The notes under the pieces: model-generated
The model's input: the letters and a program-made list of their open reading frames with translations, nothing else
What the model was told of the DNA's origin: nothing
Databases searched by the model: none
Shown here: positions 49,973 through 60,289 of the stretch, piece by piece
How the letters are laid out: every line of letters starts with the position of its first letter
How positions within the stretch are numbered: position 1 is the first letter of the stretch
DNA from: Phymorhynchus buccinoides
Lineage: Eukaryota > Mollusca > Gastropoda > Neogastropoda > Raphitomidae
Direction of reading: 5' to 3'
NCBI GenBank assembly: GCA_017654935.2
Contig: CM065713.1
Span: 10,371,406 to 10,435,405 of the forward strand
DNA: 64,000 nucleotides
Made by a program: the position numbers and the translations under genes

Positions 49973-50403
49973 TCATGTTTTTTTAAGTTTTAGTGAAGTG
50001 TCCGAAAGGTTTCTCCTAGCACCTTCTTTGGCTAATCTATCAGCTAGTTCATTCCCAAAGATACCACAATGCGATGGAATCCAGCAAAATTCTATATCAA
50101 TTCCTTTGGACATAACAGAATGTATTAAGTATTTTATATCAAAAATTAGATCTCTTCTAACATTCGCATTCCAATTTTGTAAACTATAAAGAACAGATTT
50201 TGAGTCAACACAAAGTAAAATACTATAAATCGAAATATCAGTATCAGCAATCCAAGATAAGGCCATAAGAATTGCATAAAGTTCAGCAGTAAATATTGAA
50301 AAGCCTTTTCCTAGACAATATGATTTTTTAATTTTTAAATCGGGGATCACAAATCCAGCTCCAGTGTAAGATTCCAAACTGAACCATCTGTATACATTTT
50401 AAG
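49973..50403 (-). pseudogene. RNase H domain of the I-like LINE (one frameshift)
   Basis: The four catalytic acidic positions of RNase H can be read: Asp in YTDGS (about 50385-50398), Glu in TAELYAI (about 50270-50288), Asp in CVDSKS (about 50199-50212) and Asp in ELADRLAKEGA (about 50020-50053). HCG (SHCGIFGNEL) gives the usual histidine region. Between YTDGS and the following strand the reading frame shifts by one base near 50370. A second shift separates this domain from the zinc knuckle. In a working element this enzyme removes the RNA strand after target-primed reverse transcription. Apart from the shifts the domain is well preserved, so the insertion is not very old. Confidence 0.85.
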
Positions 50404-50689
50404 ATGATACGGATATACATTTTCTAGATGTTCTTTTGCTTCAACTGCTATCAGATTGATATTATCATCCTTTTTTAAGGCAGTATAATCTGTATCAAAT
50501 TTTGCAGAAAAATGCTCCCACTGAGGTACAATAGGCATTACCGGTGTATTTGAAATTAATGTAATATCAATGTCACATTTCTTAAATAATTCATCTGTAT
50601 AATTTCTAAATCATTGATCGTATACCTGCATAACCATATGTATTTGTGATCAGAATCACCCAAGGAATGCAAAGGAAGACGTTTTAAAC

Positions 50690-50830
50690 ATTGTTGACCT
50701 TGACCCTGACTATAATTGACCTTGGACATGATTCTTAGCTGTATGTTTAACAAATTCGCAGCTACAGCTATGAACTTTGATTGGATGATATATTGTTTTC
50801 AGATTATTTGACCTTGACTTTCTTGTTTCT
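50690..50830 (-). repeat. Degenerate GACCTTGA-rich repeat, right part
   Basis: GTTGACCTTGACCCTGAC and ATTTGACCTTGACTTTC continue the repeat type of 48770-49170 on the other side of the LINE. Confidence 0.6.
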
Positions 50831-51806
50831 TTGTCTGAGTTGTGGTATTAGTCTGAAAACCTAAGAAAGAAACAGAAAAGAACTATGGTAGTGGTAATAC
50901 CACCTATCATTCAGAGGTGGTGGAGGGCCAAAATTAAAATAAAACAGTCCAATATCAAAAATGATATAAATCAAACCATGGAGTGGTCTTGTAACTGGCA
51001 AGCTTTTTCTTCAACACATGTAGTGAACACATGTAATGTAAAGTTATTCCATACAACCAGAGCATAAGACAAGTAGTGCATCTATGCTCTTATTATGTGT
51101 GCATAATCCACAGGTTGCATGTGTCAGGATTAACCTTGCCCCAAAAAGTAGTCCTTACTGCATCATGGTCATCTATGCACATATTACTACTGTCATGTTT
51201 ATCTTCATTGGCATATCAAATTTGGTTAAACAGAGTGTTTCCCAAATTGCTAAACAGTGCGATGCAGGGATGATGACTGCAGCACACTTACAGCCACATG
51301 AGCACCCTGTGTTGCAGCCTCATTGTATCGGCCCAAGGCAGGAATGTTCTGATTGGCAAAGTGTTATCCAGACCAGTACTCGATGTTTGCCTTTCTTTTT
51401 ATATCTCCAAAAAGAAAAAGGAAGATGTAAATCTGTTGTATTTCTATTTTATTTGATTAAACTTGCTCCATACAAATTATCTGGACTGCTGCTTGCAAAA
51501 TGTTGAAGGAACAATATTGTTTGAATAGTTGTAGTCTATAAGGAATTGTTACTTTCTTTAAATGTTTGTTTCTTGTCTCAGCTTCAGTGGTGGAGGTGTT
51601 GTTGTTGTTGTTGGTAGAGGTGTGGTTCCATTGTCTGGATGCACCAAACAGTAAACTGTTCAAGTGTTTCTTGCGTTTAAGCAAAAATGTCTCCATTTTA
51701 ACCTATGAGCTCAATATGCTCATGTAACAGATTGAAATAAGCAGAAATTCCACCATTTTACCTATGCGCTCAAGAAATGCTTGTGAAATATATATATATA
51801 TATAGT
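50831..51806. other. No supported gene
   Basis: A 140-codon plus-strand frame at 51084-51506 has no recognised domain, no codon-use signal I can defend, and lies among repeats. It is not annotated as a gene. Confidence 0.4.
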
Positions 51807-52100
51807 TAAGAAATAAATCCTATAGACCAACGATCACCATCAGATGGTGAGCTGTGCAGGACAGATGAATCAAATAATACAGAAAAAGATAAAGATAATA
51901 CAGAAAAAGATAACAGCCGCACAAGCCAAACTTCCCACTCCACACAACTCTGTAGGACTAAAAAGTTGTTGCATTTGAAATGCCGAATTGATGAAACTTT
52001 TCTGTATCTAATGTATGAATTTGTGAACTTAAGAAACAAATTATTAATAATAAAATGTGCTGATTTACTTTTTCTCCCAATGGGGGAGGGACAGTGCCTG

Positions 52101-52149
52101 ATGCAAAGACAGCTGTTTCGACCTAAGAGAAGGTCTCATCAGTTTGCAT
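52101..52149 (-). ncRNA. Type I hammerhead ribozyme
   Basis: On the minus strand, 5' to 3', the order is as follows. Stem I strand ATGCAAA (52149-52143). Core CTGATGA (52142-52136). Stem II GACCT, loop TCTCTT, AGGTC. Core GAAA. Short stem III ACAGCTGT. Cleavage triplet GTC, with the cut after C at 52108. Then the second stem I strand TTTGCAT (52107-52101), which pairs perfectly with the first. All invariant core bases are present. Stem I can extend past an internal loop (GATC / CA) into GCC/GGC, giving the loops that normally contact the stem II loop. Stem III is minimal and its strand is self-complementary, as in the dimer-forming hammerheads of Penelope-like elements and retrozymes. It would self-cleave in transcripts read right to left. 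Confidence 0.92.
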
Positions 52150-52595
52150 GATCGGCCTGTAATTTGACTGTCCAGTGGATGCCAACCTGAGCAAAAAAGA
52201 CATTCTACAAGAGAATGGTGTCTTCCTTGCACCAAATCGAAAAATCCACAATAAAAGCAAACCAGCACAAAGTTAAACCAGAAAAAGTAAAAATCTTATG
52301 TAAAATGAACAAAATAATAATGTTCTGAAATTTTAATTAAAAAAAACCCTAATAGACCTGACTAAAGAGGGCAAACTACTGAGGTGATATCCAAATTAAG
52401 GATAAAAAATAGTAGTATGCTATGGTGGAGGCAAAACGTTGGAAGCCATCCTAGGGATCTGCCAGCCAGTCAGTTCACAAATTCATACATTAGATGCAGA
52501 AAAGTTTCATCAATTCGGCATTTCAAATGCAACAACTTTTTAGTCCTACAGAGTTGTGTGGAGTGGGAAGTTTGGCTTGTGCGGCTGTTATCTTT

Positions 52596-52598
<3 letters not shown>

Positions 52599-52626
<28 letters not shown>
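52599..52626 (+). repeat. (TA)14 microsatellite
   Basis: Lies at the end of the inverted segment of the ribozyme element. A shorter (TA)n is at 51788-51803. Confidence 0.95.
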
Positions 52627-52817
52627 GTTTGCTTTGATAAAGCTTTTCTGTGTCCAATGTCTTTATTTGTGAACCTCAGAAACAAAACCAGTTAATGTTA
52701 ACTTTGAGTAATGTTCGTGTTCCAAAAAAAAAAAAATAATTAAAAATTAAAAAAATTAAAAATTAAAAAGTTATATAAATTGTGCTGATTTATTTTTTCT
52801 CCCAATGGGGGAGGGAC

Positions 52818-53055
52818 AGAGAGAGAGAGACAGAGACACAGAGAGGGAGATAGACAGACAGACAGACGGAGAGAGTGAGACAGATAGAGAGAGTGAGACA
52901 GTCAGAGAGACAGAGACAGGGAGAGAGACAGAGACAGGGAGAGAGAGACAGAGACAGGGAGAGAGACAGACAGAGAGAGACAGAGACAAAGCAAGAGAGA
53001 GAGAGACAGAGACAAAGCAAGAGAGAGAGAGAGACAGAGACTGAGACAGAGACAA
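52818..53055 (+). repeat. (GA)n/(CAGA)n/(GACA)n microsatellite
   Basis: An irregular mix of GA, CAGA and GACAGGGA units, starting where the last ribozyme-element segment ends. Confidence 0.95.
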
Positions 53056-53631
53056 TGAGTAAACACCATTATAATGATGTATAATTATTGTAGTATTTTG
53101 ACACTTCCTCCTTACCATAGATTGGATAGCTGTATGCTTTCTGCACTAGGCAAGAAGTGAAACTTAAACCCTGCGACTCGGACTGCCTCCATTTCACAGA
53201 TCAATTATCGACTACATCGTCTTTAATAAAGTTAAATTATTCACTATCTATTAGTCATTGATAATAAAAATGATGACAGAATTATTTACCGCACTTTGTG
53301 ACTGTCAATTCGTCATTTGTAAGGAGGCAATTAACGAAACAAAAACCATCGAAGAGAAAACCGCACACATTCGACGCCATTTTGCTTCGCAAGCTAGCAT
53401 GCTCCCAACTAGGCTAGCAAGCGCTTTACACCAAGCGACGCGTACCGTACACAAAGCGGCCAAGCGCAAGGCGAGCGATCGCTCTACGGTACACGCTGCT
53501 CAGGCATGGATGTTACGTAGGCAGGAAATTCCAAATTTAACTAGGCCATATTAAGCCTTATATTATTGTACAAAAGCAAAGCATTCTACCCAAAAATGCA
53601 ACCTAGGTGGATGATACCAGTGGATGATAAG
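53056..53631. other. Upstream region of gene B, one unassigned open frame
   Basis: A 98-codon plus frame at 53258-53554 ends 150 bp before gene B. It is basic at the C-terminus, has no known motif, and has no match on the gene A side. I leave it unassigned. Confidence 0.35.
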
Positions 53632-53703
53632 TGGGACATGGCATTTTGAAAACAAGTCGCAGCGAAACCGAAGCGAAGCTACTGTTTGGAAAGTGTGGCA
53701 AAC
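53632..53703 (+). promoter_or_regulatory. Conserved 5' UTR/promoter-proximal block of gene B
   Basis: Matches 8371-8445 on the other strand (TGGGACATGGCATTTTGAAA, GGAAAGTGTGGCAAA). The conservation ends abruptly upstream. No TATA box is seen. Confidence 0.7.
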
Positions 53704-53749
53704 ATGGGAACAATTTTTCGTGTTCTGTTTTTGGTTTTGATTCCAATAT
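53704..53749 (+). CDS. Gene B exon 1: start codon and signal peptide
   Basis: The ATG at 53704 begins MGTIFRVLFLVLIPI, a signal peptide with a hydrophobic core. One extra base (T) and the donor GTGAGTATA follow, so the exon ends in phase 1. Joined to the phase-1 acceptor at 62466, the split codon is TGT (Cys), followed by VQGQQ. Signal cleavage probably falls near that junction. The exon is a paralogue of 8325-8370 on the opposite strand (13 of 15 residues identical), and the bases before and after it are also conserved. Such short leader exons are usual for secreted Ig-domain proteins. It is too short to be found as an open frame by length and rests on the paralogue comparison and splice signals. 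Confidence 0.86.
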
Positions 53750-54292
53750 GTGAGTATAAAAACTTAGATAAATTTGCAGAAATCTTCGTTATTTTGCATA
53801 CCTGTTGTCACCAAAAAGAGGACGGGCATGTGATGCATGTGTCTAAGCTTGAATAAGAATGGCCGTCCGTAACACGGCTACTGAACAGACAAGGAAGTGT
53901 TTCATTTGGAATTTCGTCTGCTTTTTTAGAGTCAGATTTTGAATTGCAGAGTGAAAACTGGAAGAGATTGATGGTCCAAACTCAGTTTAAACTTGATCTT
54001 GCTTTCATTGTAGTGTTTGGTGGGCTAAAATTTGCGAATTAACCTTTGAAATTTCAAAGTTTGAACAAAATGAGACTTCATTTTCGGGTTTGGGTGGGTT
54101 GCATAGCATAGCAATTTGGCACTATAGGCTTATGTGTTTTGCCCTCTGGATATCGTTTCAAGTGATATTAATATACTTTTTTACCAGTGAACTAATAGGC
54201 TTTTGTGTATTGATTTGAATCCTAATAAAGTTCCTCTAAATTTGAGGAGTACATCACGCTTTTATATTTTTGGTCAATATGATTTTTGAATA

Positions 54293-54506
54293 GGGGAAGA
54301 CGGGGTAAAAAGCGCATGGGCGGGTAAGAAGCCCACCCCAATTATCTCATGAAATGAAGCAAATTTCAGTCTCATTTTGCCCATGAGACGAGCGTTAATG
54401 TCTAGCATTCGTCTCATGGGCAAATTTGACTGAAATTTTCTTTATTTCATGAAATAATTGGGGTGGGCTTCTTACCCGCCCATGCGCTTTTTACCCCGTC
54501 TTCCCC
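54293..54506. mobile_element. TA-flanked palindromic MITE M, copy 2
   Basis: 214 bp, nearly identical to 26987-27202 and differing mainly in G-run length and a few bases. TA on both sides (54291-54292, 54507-54508). Both halves pair along about 100 bp. The near-identity of two unlinked copies indicates recent movement, so an active transposase probably exists elsewhere in the genome. Confidence 0.95.
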
Positions 54507-54734
54507 TACGACTAATTATGCTTTACGTCCTCCCGGCCGAAGCCATATGGGACTAAAACGTAGACTGAATACGTTCAGTGACGATGCATTAACAGTCTCA
54601 TTTGAAAGGTTATTCCATGCAGTTGTAATTCTATTCGTGAATTTTTTTGAGTGGAACGAGTATTATTTATTTTCTTTGTAAGTTTGAAATTATACCCTCG
54701 AGTTCTATCTTCTTCTGAAAGTGTTAATACGGTT

Positions 54735-54960
54735 TTAGTTAGAGTTGAGAACCGGTTCAAAATTCCGAACCGGTTTTAAACCGGTTTATCTTCTCCGAAC
54801 CGGTTTTATTGAACCGGTTTTATCGAACCGGTTTTCTTAACAAGTACTCTAATCACTAGTCTTACCTATGCAAACACATTTTTTTGTCAGAATATTCACA
54901 CACACGCACACATACACAATAAAGAAACTTATGACTTATGACACATACACACTCAACGTC
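54735..54960 (-). repeat. Repeat unit with ACCGGT cluster 3 (reverse of 48330-48560)
   Basis: Six ACCGGT-centred sites at 54751-54832, four or more of them in full AACCGGTT form. Then the inverted flank (TTTTTTTGTCAGAATATTCA) and a CA-rich tract. The ends TAGAGTTGAG and ACTCTAATCA are weakly inverted. Confidence 0.8.
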
Positions 54961-55599
54961 AAAGTCAGAGCCATACAGTTTGTGATCACGAAGCCACGCC
55001 TGACTGGCTGTACGGTTTCGTCTCTGTGAATGAGTGCTGTTTGTGACGGACTGTGGTTGTGTATGATCGTCATTTGTGTATCACTGTATTCATTATGGAT
55101 CCTACTTTATTTTGGTGTCTTTTTTGTGAAATGTTGCCTCAACATCTTCGAGTTGTTTGGACATGTTTCCTGCTAAACTTTGCTAGTGCTCTGCTGTCAC
55201 AAGGTCAGTCGCCATTCTTTCGCGATTTCACGCACGTGCAACCTGCTTTGTTGTTCACCCACCGCCCCTCTGCCTTCCACTACAGGCGCCCGCCTGTTGG
55301 ATTCTCTGTGTTTACACCACCCTCCTCTCTGACTTACACACGGGAACAACTTCTGTCAATCCCTCCTGCCCCTCTCAACTCTGCTGTTGCTGACGCCATC
55401 AGAGCTGCTGGTATTGGATGTCGCCTGCCTAGAACCCGTAAACATCGAGGAGGCCGTCGCAAGCAGAGAAAAATCACTGTGGTGTCTTGGACTGATAGGA
55501 CACAAACGAGTGAGACGGGCAAGAAGGCGAGAGCTGTTAATGTCGAAAACTTAATTCAAGTGCCTGTTTTCCGTCCTTTCGAATGTGTGTCATCCCCCA

Positions 55600-56280
55600 A
55601 CGTTTGTGTTGCTGTTTACAACGCTCAATCAGTAGGTCGCAAAGAAAAGCGTTCGGCCATAAACGAGTTCATTCTTTCAAACGATGTTGACATTTTCTGT
55701 GTAACAAAAACATGGCTCCGTGAAACTGGAGATGAAGCAAAGTGTCGCGATCTAGCCCCACCAGGATACACCACCTCCTCTCTTTTCCCCGTTCTACAAC
55801 TACGTGTGGCGGTGGTCTGGCTTTTATTGTGTCGGACAAACTGAAACCGTACGTTAATCTCACATCCAATTTTCCATTCAGTCACCCTTCCTTTGAACTG
55901 TCACAACTGACTCTCTCTTGTCAAAAGTCCACCCTCAATATTTTCTGTCTGTACCGCCCCCCTCCTAGCAAAAGAAATAAATTGAATGACTATGTTTGTT
56001 GATCAACTTCCTGATCTTCTTGAATATGCCAACAGTCTGTCGGGTTCATTACTCATTATGGGTGACTTCAACGTTCATTTTGATGTTCCATCCTACGTGT
56101 TGACGTCTAAAGTCCTGGACATTATCAGTCTGTTCAGCCTCTCCCAGTCTGTGTCTGAACCGACTCACGTTCGTGGCCACATCGTCGACTGGGTGGTGTA
56201 CAGAGAGGGGGATTGTCTGCTGCAGTCGACGACTGTGGAGCCCACTCTGTCGTCTGACCATTTTTGTGTCAGATGTGGGC
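55600..56280 (+). pseudogene. Endonuclease domain of the LINE, catalytic Glu lost
   Basis: Motif NAQSVGRKEKRS matches the Asn motif of APE-type LINE endonucleases. VTKTWLR at about 55701-55718 corresponds to the family's VTETWL, but the catalytic glutamate is lysine (codon AAA at 55707-55709). GDFNVHFD (about 56061) and SDHFCV (about 56257) are the Asp/Asn and His motifs and are intact. A frameshift near 55795 and another near 55985 split the domain over three frames. The enzyme would nick target DNA to start reverse transcription. This copy could not. Confidence 0.85.
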
Positions 56281-57119
56281 TTCACCTCGCCAAGCCTCCC
56301 TCTGCCAGAGTCTTCAGGCAAGTACGGAGACTGGCTTCTCTGGACATCGAGGCCTTCAAGAACAACCTTCTGGCTGACCTGCCCCTACAACCATCCGCTG
56401 AGCAGCTCTACAGGGTCTTACGAGCCGTGCTGGATCTACACGCCCCCGTGACACGCCGCTTGGTGTCGGACCGTCCCCCTTCTCCCTGGTACAACGCAGT
56501 GGGACCTGAGCTCCAGGACGCAAAGAGGGAGAGGAGGAGAGCTGAGGAGCAGTGGCGTGTCACCCACCTGACGGTTCATCGGGAGGTGTTCCAGGCTGCA
56601 AGGAATCATGTCACGTATCTTGTAGACAGTGCTAAGTCCGCCTTTTATTCTTCGAAAATCCTTGCGTGTACCACAGTCAAACAGCTATTCGCTGTTACAA
56701 ACAACATACTAGGTAAAGTGAACAGTTCCCCACTCCCATTGGGGAGGACTCCCATTGAAGTTTAATGTAGAAGAACTCCCCCAGAAATTCTCAGATTATT
56801 TCAGAACAAAAATAGCATTAATTCGAGAAAAACTTGATTCTTCCATTTCCGCATCTTCACCAATTTCTGAAAAGATGTACTGTGGTCCTGTTCTTCAGCA
56901 GTTTAACCATGTAACTGAACAATTTATCAAATAACTGTGTTTGAGCACTGCCCCCAAAACCTGTGAACTTGACCCCCTCCCCTCCCCACTGCTCTGTGAA
57001 TGTATTGATGTTTTGTTACCATATATTACCCATGTTGTTAATGACTCCCTGTTGTCTGGCTGTTTCCCCTCCTGTTTCAAACCTGCCATTGTCCGACCTC
57101 TGATCAAGTAATCCTCCTT

Positions 57120-58480
57120 AGATCAAGACAATCTGAAAAAATTACAGACCTGTGTCTAATCTTTCTTTCCTCTCAAAACTCACAGAAAAAGTTGTCCTCT
57201 TTCAACTTCTGTCCCATCTTGAAGAAAACCACCTCCTCAACCCCCATCAGTCCGCATACAGAAAGTGTCACAGCACTGAAACAGCCCTCCTTAAGATTGT
57301 AAATGACATCCTCCTTGCTTTTGATGACAACAAAGTATCTCTTTTGGCTTTATTAGACCTCAGTTCTGCTTTTGACACAATAGACCACTCCATCCTCCTT
57401 CACAGACTCCATGACTCTTTTGGCATTCGGGGTCCTGCTCTTTCCTGGTTTGAGTCATACCTGAAACATCGCATACAGACTGTCTGTGTGAATGGCAGAT
57501 ACCCAGGGCCTTCCGACCTCTCCTTTGGTGTTCCCCAGGGCTCTGTCTTGGGGCCCATTCTTTTTGTACTGTATGCTGCTCCTGTTTCTGATGTCGTTAG
57601 TAAGCATGCATTGTCCCACGAGAGTTTTGCTGACGATACTCAGATCAATCAGTCAGCCTCTCTTGCCGAAGTTGATGGGCTAGTATCAAGGACACAGAAC
57701 TGTATAGCAGATATCAAAAACATGGATGACTGTTAATAAACTGCACTTGAACGAAGACAAGACTGAACTTATGTTAGCCTGTCCAAAGAGATTACTTGGC
57801 CATCCATCTCTTCCAGATTCTGTTACAATCAACAACACTCCTGTCTCTCTGTCCCCCTCTGTTCGCAGTCTCGGAGTCACGTTAGATCAGACCCTCTCTC
57901 TCCAACAACATAACATGTCTCAAATGTTTGTCGATCTGCATACCTTCAGCTCCGCAAAATAAGTTCTGTTCGCCACTATCTATCTACTGACGCCACGAAA
58001 ACTTTGGTCTGTGCTTTTGTTTTGTCTAAAATCGATTACTGCAACTATCTCCTTGCTGGCCTCCCAAAGTATCTTCCCAGTCGCCTCCAAAGAATTCAAA
58101 ACAATGCTGCCCGATTAGTCCTTCAGTCTTCCAAGTATGAACATGTCACGCCACTTCTGCACTCTCTGCACTGGTAAAAGATTTATGATAGGATTGACTA
58201 TAAACTCTCCACTCTTTCCTTCGCTGTCATCTCTGGTTCTGCCCCTGATTACCTGTCTGACCTACTTCATCTCTACACACCTTCTCGTGTCCTCCGCTCT
58301 TCCTCTGACACACGCCTCCTGCAACCAGCGCACTGTCAAAACCAAAACCTATCGGTGAAAGGTCCTTTTCGTTCCAGGCTCCATCTGTGTGGAACAACTT
58401 ACCCCTGTCTCTCAGACACTCTGACTCTCTGGACGCGTTCAAGGCCGGTCTAAAAACTCATCTCTTTTCTAAGTTGTAGC
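57120..58480 (+). pseudogene. Reverse transcriptase of the LINE (frameshifted)
   Basis: RT motifs: PHQSAYRKCHSTETALL (motif 1/2 region), LLDLSSAFDTIDHSILL (motif A with catalytic Asp), GVPQGSVLGPILFVLY (motif B) and SFADDTQ (motif C, about 57622-57640). The frame breaks at 57722 before MTVNKLHLNEDKTELML and again after 57960. Downstream, the usual ending (HWXXXXXRIDYK, then APSVWNNLPLSLR-like words) can be followed only in pieces up to about 58480. A CR1/L2-type element by motif order and C-terminus. Confidence 0.88.
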
Positions 58481-58518
58481 TGACATGCATAGGTTGATTG
58501 TGCAGTGTGGACATTGAG

Positions 58519-58695
58519 TGGTGTGTGTGTGGGCGTGTGCGTGTGAGCGTGTGCGTGTGCGTGTGCGCGCGTGCGTTTGCGTGTGCGTGCAATGTGTGTG
58601 TGTGTGTGTGTGTATGTATGTGTGTATGCATGTAGGTTGATTGTGCCGTATGGAAATTGAGTGGTGTGTGTGTGTGTGTTGTTCTGTGTGGTGTG

Positions 58696-58727
<32 letters not shown>

Positions 58728-58816
58728 CGTGTGCATGCGTGCGTGCGTGCGTGCGTGCGCGTGCGTGTGTTTGTGTGTGTGTGTGTGTGCATGCCAGCGT
58801 GTATGTGTGTGTGACG

Positions 58817-58848
<32 letters not shown>
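58519..58848 (+). repeat. (GT)n tracts ending in a 32-nt C run
   Basis: GT/GC-rich tracts at 58519-58612 and 58663-58812. TAGGTTGATTGTGC-GT-TGG is repeated before each (58492, 58633), so a ~140-bp unit is duplicated. C-run at 58817-58848. Confidence 0.95.
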
Positions 58849-58849
<1 letters not shown>

Positions 58850-59241
58850 CGTCACCCCCCCTTCCCCAACTTCTCCCCTTCACCTTTTTGTTTGTGTGTG
58901 TGTATGTGTGTATGTTTATAGTCTTATTTCTTTGTAAAGCGCCATGAATAGAATGTTCTCGATATGTGCGCTATTATAAGTGCCAATTATTCTTAGTATA
59001 TGCACCACCACCAAACTAGAAACAAAGTACCCTTGCGTTTACCAAACACCTCAATCATGCGCTGAGATCATCAATGCTGGGGTTTTCCGGATAAGAATGA
59101 AGTTATGTTCTACAAAAAAAATTACATTTCACGTTTGCAGTTCTTAAAAAAAACCGATATAAGAGCAACTAGAACCCTGTTTTTTGCGAAACCCGCGTAT
59201 AAAGATTAGCACCGATTGTTTTTTTCGGTTCCAAAACGGTT

Positions 59242-59454
<213 letters not shown>

Positions 59455-59464
59455 TCAGTTTAGG

Positions 59465-59953
59465 TGCTTAGCCATCATAAAGGCTGTGTAGAACTTTTAT
59501 AAACCTCGATAAGGTCACCTCTTAAACGTCTATATACTCTAAACTTGGCAATTTCAAATATTTCAGTCTCTCTTCACAGTCCATATTACCCGTACCAAAC
59601 ATTTTCTTTGTAAATCTCCTTTGGACACCCTCAATATGTTTTCTAGGATATGGGCACCAAACCCAAGGTTAACGTACTCTTAAAATAGGGCAAACTAAGG
59701 CTTTAAACAAAGGCACCATAATCAGTTTTGATTGATTATATATTGTCCTAATCAGGAGACCTGCAATAAGATTAGCTTTCTTGACGATTCCATTTATGTG
59801 AGGTTCAAAAGACAGGGATGGATATACAGTTACACAAAGGTCTTTTTCTGCATACATGTTTTCCAGTACTCTTTTGACATCACCATCATTCATGTAGTAA
59901 CTATGCATAGGATTCTTTTCACCCAAATGTAAAACTTTACACTTTTGACGCAC
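59465..59953 (-). pseudogene. C-terminal fragment of a CR1-type reverse transcriptase
   Basis: The minus-strand frame from 59953 begins at KCKVLHLGEKNPMHSYYMND, continues EKDLCVTVYPSLSFEPHING and VKKANLIAGLLIRT, then FKALVCPILRV. This matches the post-catalytic part of CR1-like RTs (KCKVLHLG..NP..Y.M, EKDLGV.VD..L.F..H, KAN..LG.I.R.F, YK.LVRP.LEY). After a break, IEGVQRRFTKK and ERLKYLKLPSLEY can be read down to about 59480 with one frameshift. The fragment is cut at the poly(C) tract. It is a different family from the plus-strand LINE just upstream. Confidence 0.85.
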
Positions 59954-59997
59954 GTTAACACCTCAGTAACCAAGCTGTCAGACCAAGTGACCCCTAA

Positions 59998-60108
59998 AAA
60001 CACACACAAACACACACAAACCCAACACACACACACACACACACAGCCACATACTATTATATATTATATATACACACACACACATACACACACACAACAC
60101 CAACTACA

Positions 60109-60150
<42 letters not shown>
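59998..60150 (+). repeat. (CA)n microsatellite
   Basis: Interrupted (CA)n with an ATATTATATATA island at 60056-60072. Confidence 0.95.
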
Positions 60151-60289
60151 AAAAACACACAAAAACACAGTAACACCACACAGACCCACACAACAAACAT
60201 ACAGTATTTACACAGGCGCTAAATCCTTAATAGAAATCCCAAATCAAAACGCACACAAACACGTTAGCATGCATAACGCATTCAAGCAA

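Larger units (their letters stand above)
51807..52822. mobile_element. Hammerhead-bearing retroelement remnant (Penelope-like or retrozyme)
   Basis: Three copies of one segment are present. Plus-strand copies at about 51985-52100 and 52638-52822 both run from ACTTTTCTGT/GCTTTTCTGT through TTTGTGAAC...AGAAACAAA to GTGCTGATTTA and CCCAATGGGGGAGGGACAG. An inverted copy lies at about 52475-52600, matching 51885-52035. Only the first plus copy continues into the ribozyme. The last runs into a microsatellite. Direct plus inverted terminal segments and a hammerhead fit Penelope-like pseudo-LTRs. No RT/GIY-YIG coding region is visible, so a non-autonomous element (retrozyme) is equally possible. Confidence 0.7.
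55053..58998 (+). mobile_element. Decayed CR1/L2-like LINE with endonuclease and RT
   Basis: In order: an N-terminal region rich in Pro/Arg (55053-55600), an APE-type endonuclease (55600-56280), a linker, reverse transcriptase (57120-57720) and thumb/C-terminal part (57726-58480). The 3' UTR contains (GT)n and C tracts, and the terminus is GCGCTATTATAAGTGCCAAT. Same strand as gene B, inside its intron 1. Several frameshifts (near 55795, 55985, 56765-57150, 57722 and after 57960) make it inactive. Confidence 0.9.

Noticed and set aside
51084..51506. A 140-codon gene with a hydrophobic stretch
   Set aside because: No domain or splice context, an overlapping alternative frame of similar quality, and repeat-rich surroundings.
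53258..53554. A 98-codon gene immediately upstream of gene B
   Set aside because: No recognised motif, no counterpart upstream of gene A, and the length is within chance for this base composition. Recorded as unassigned only.
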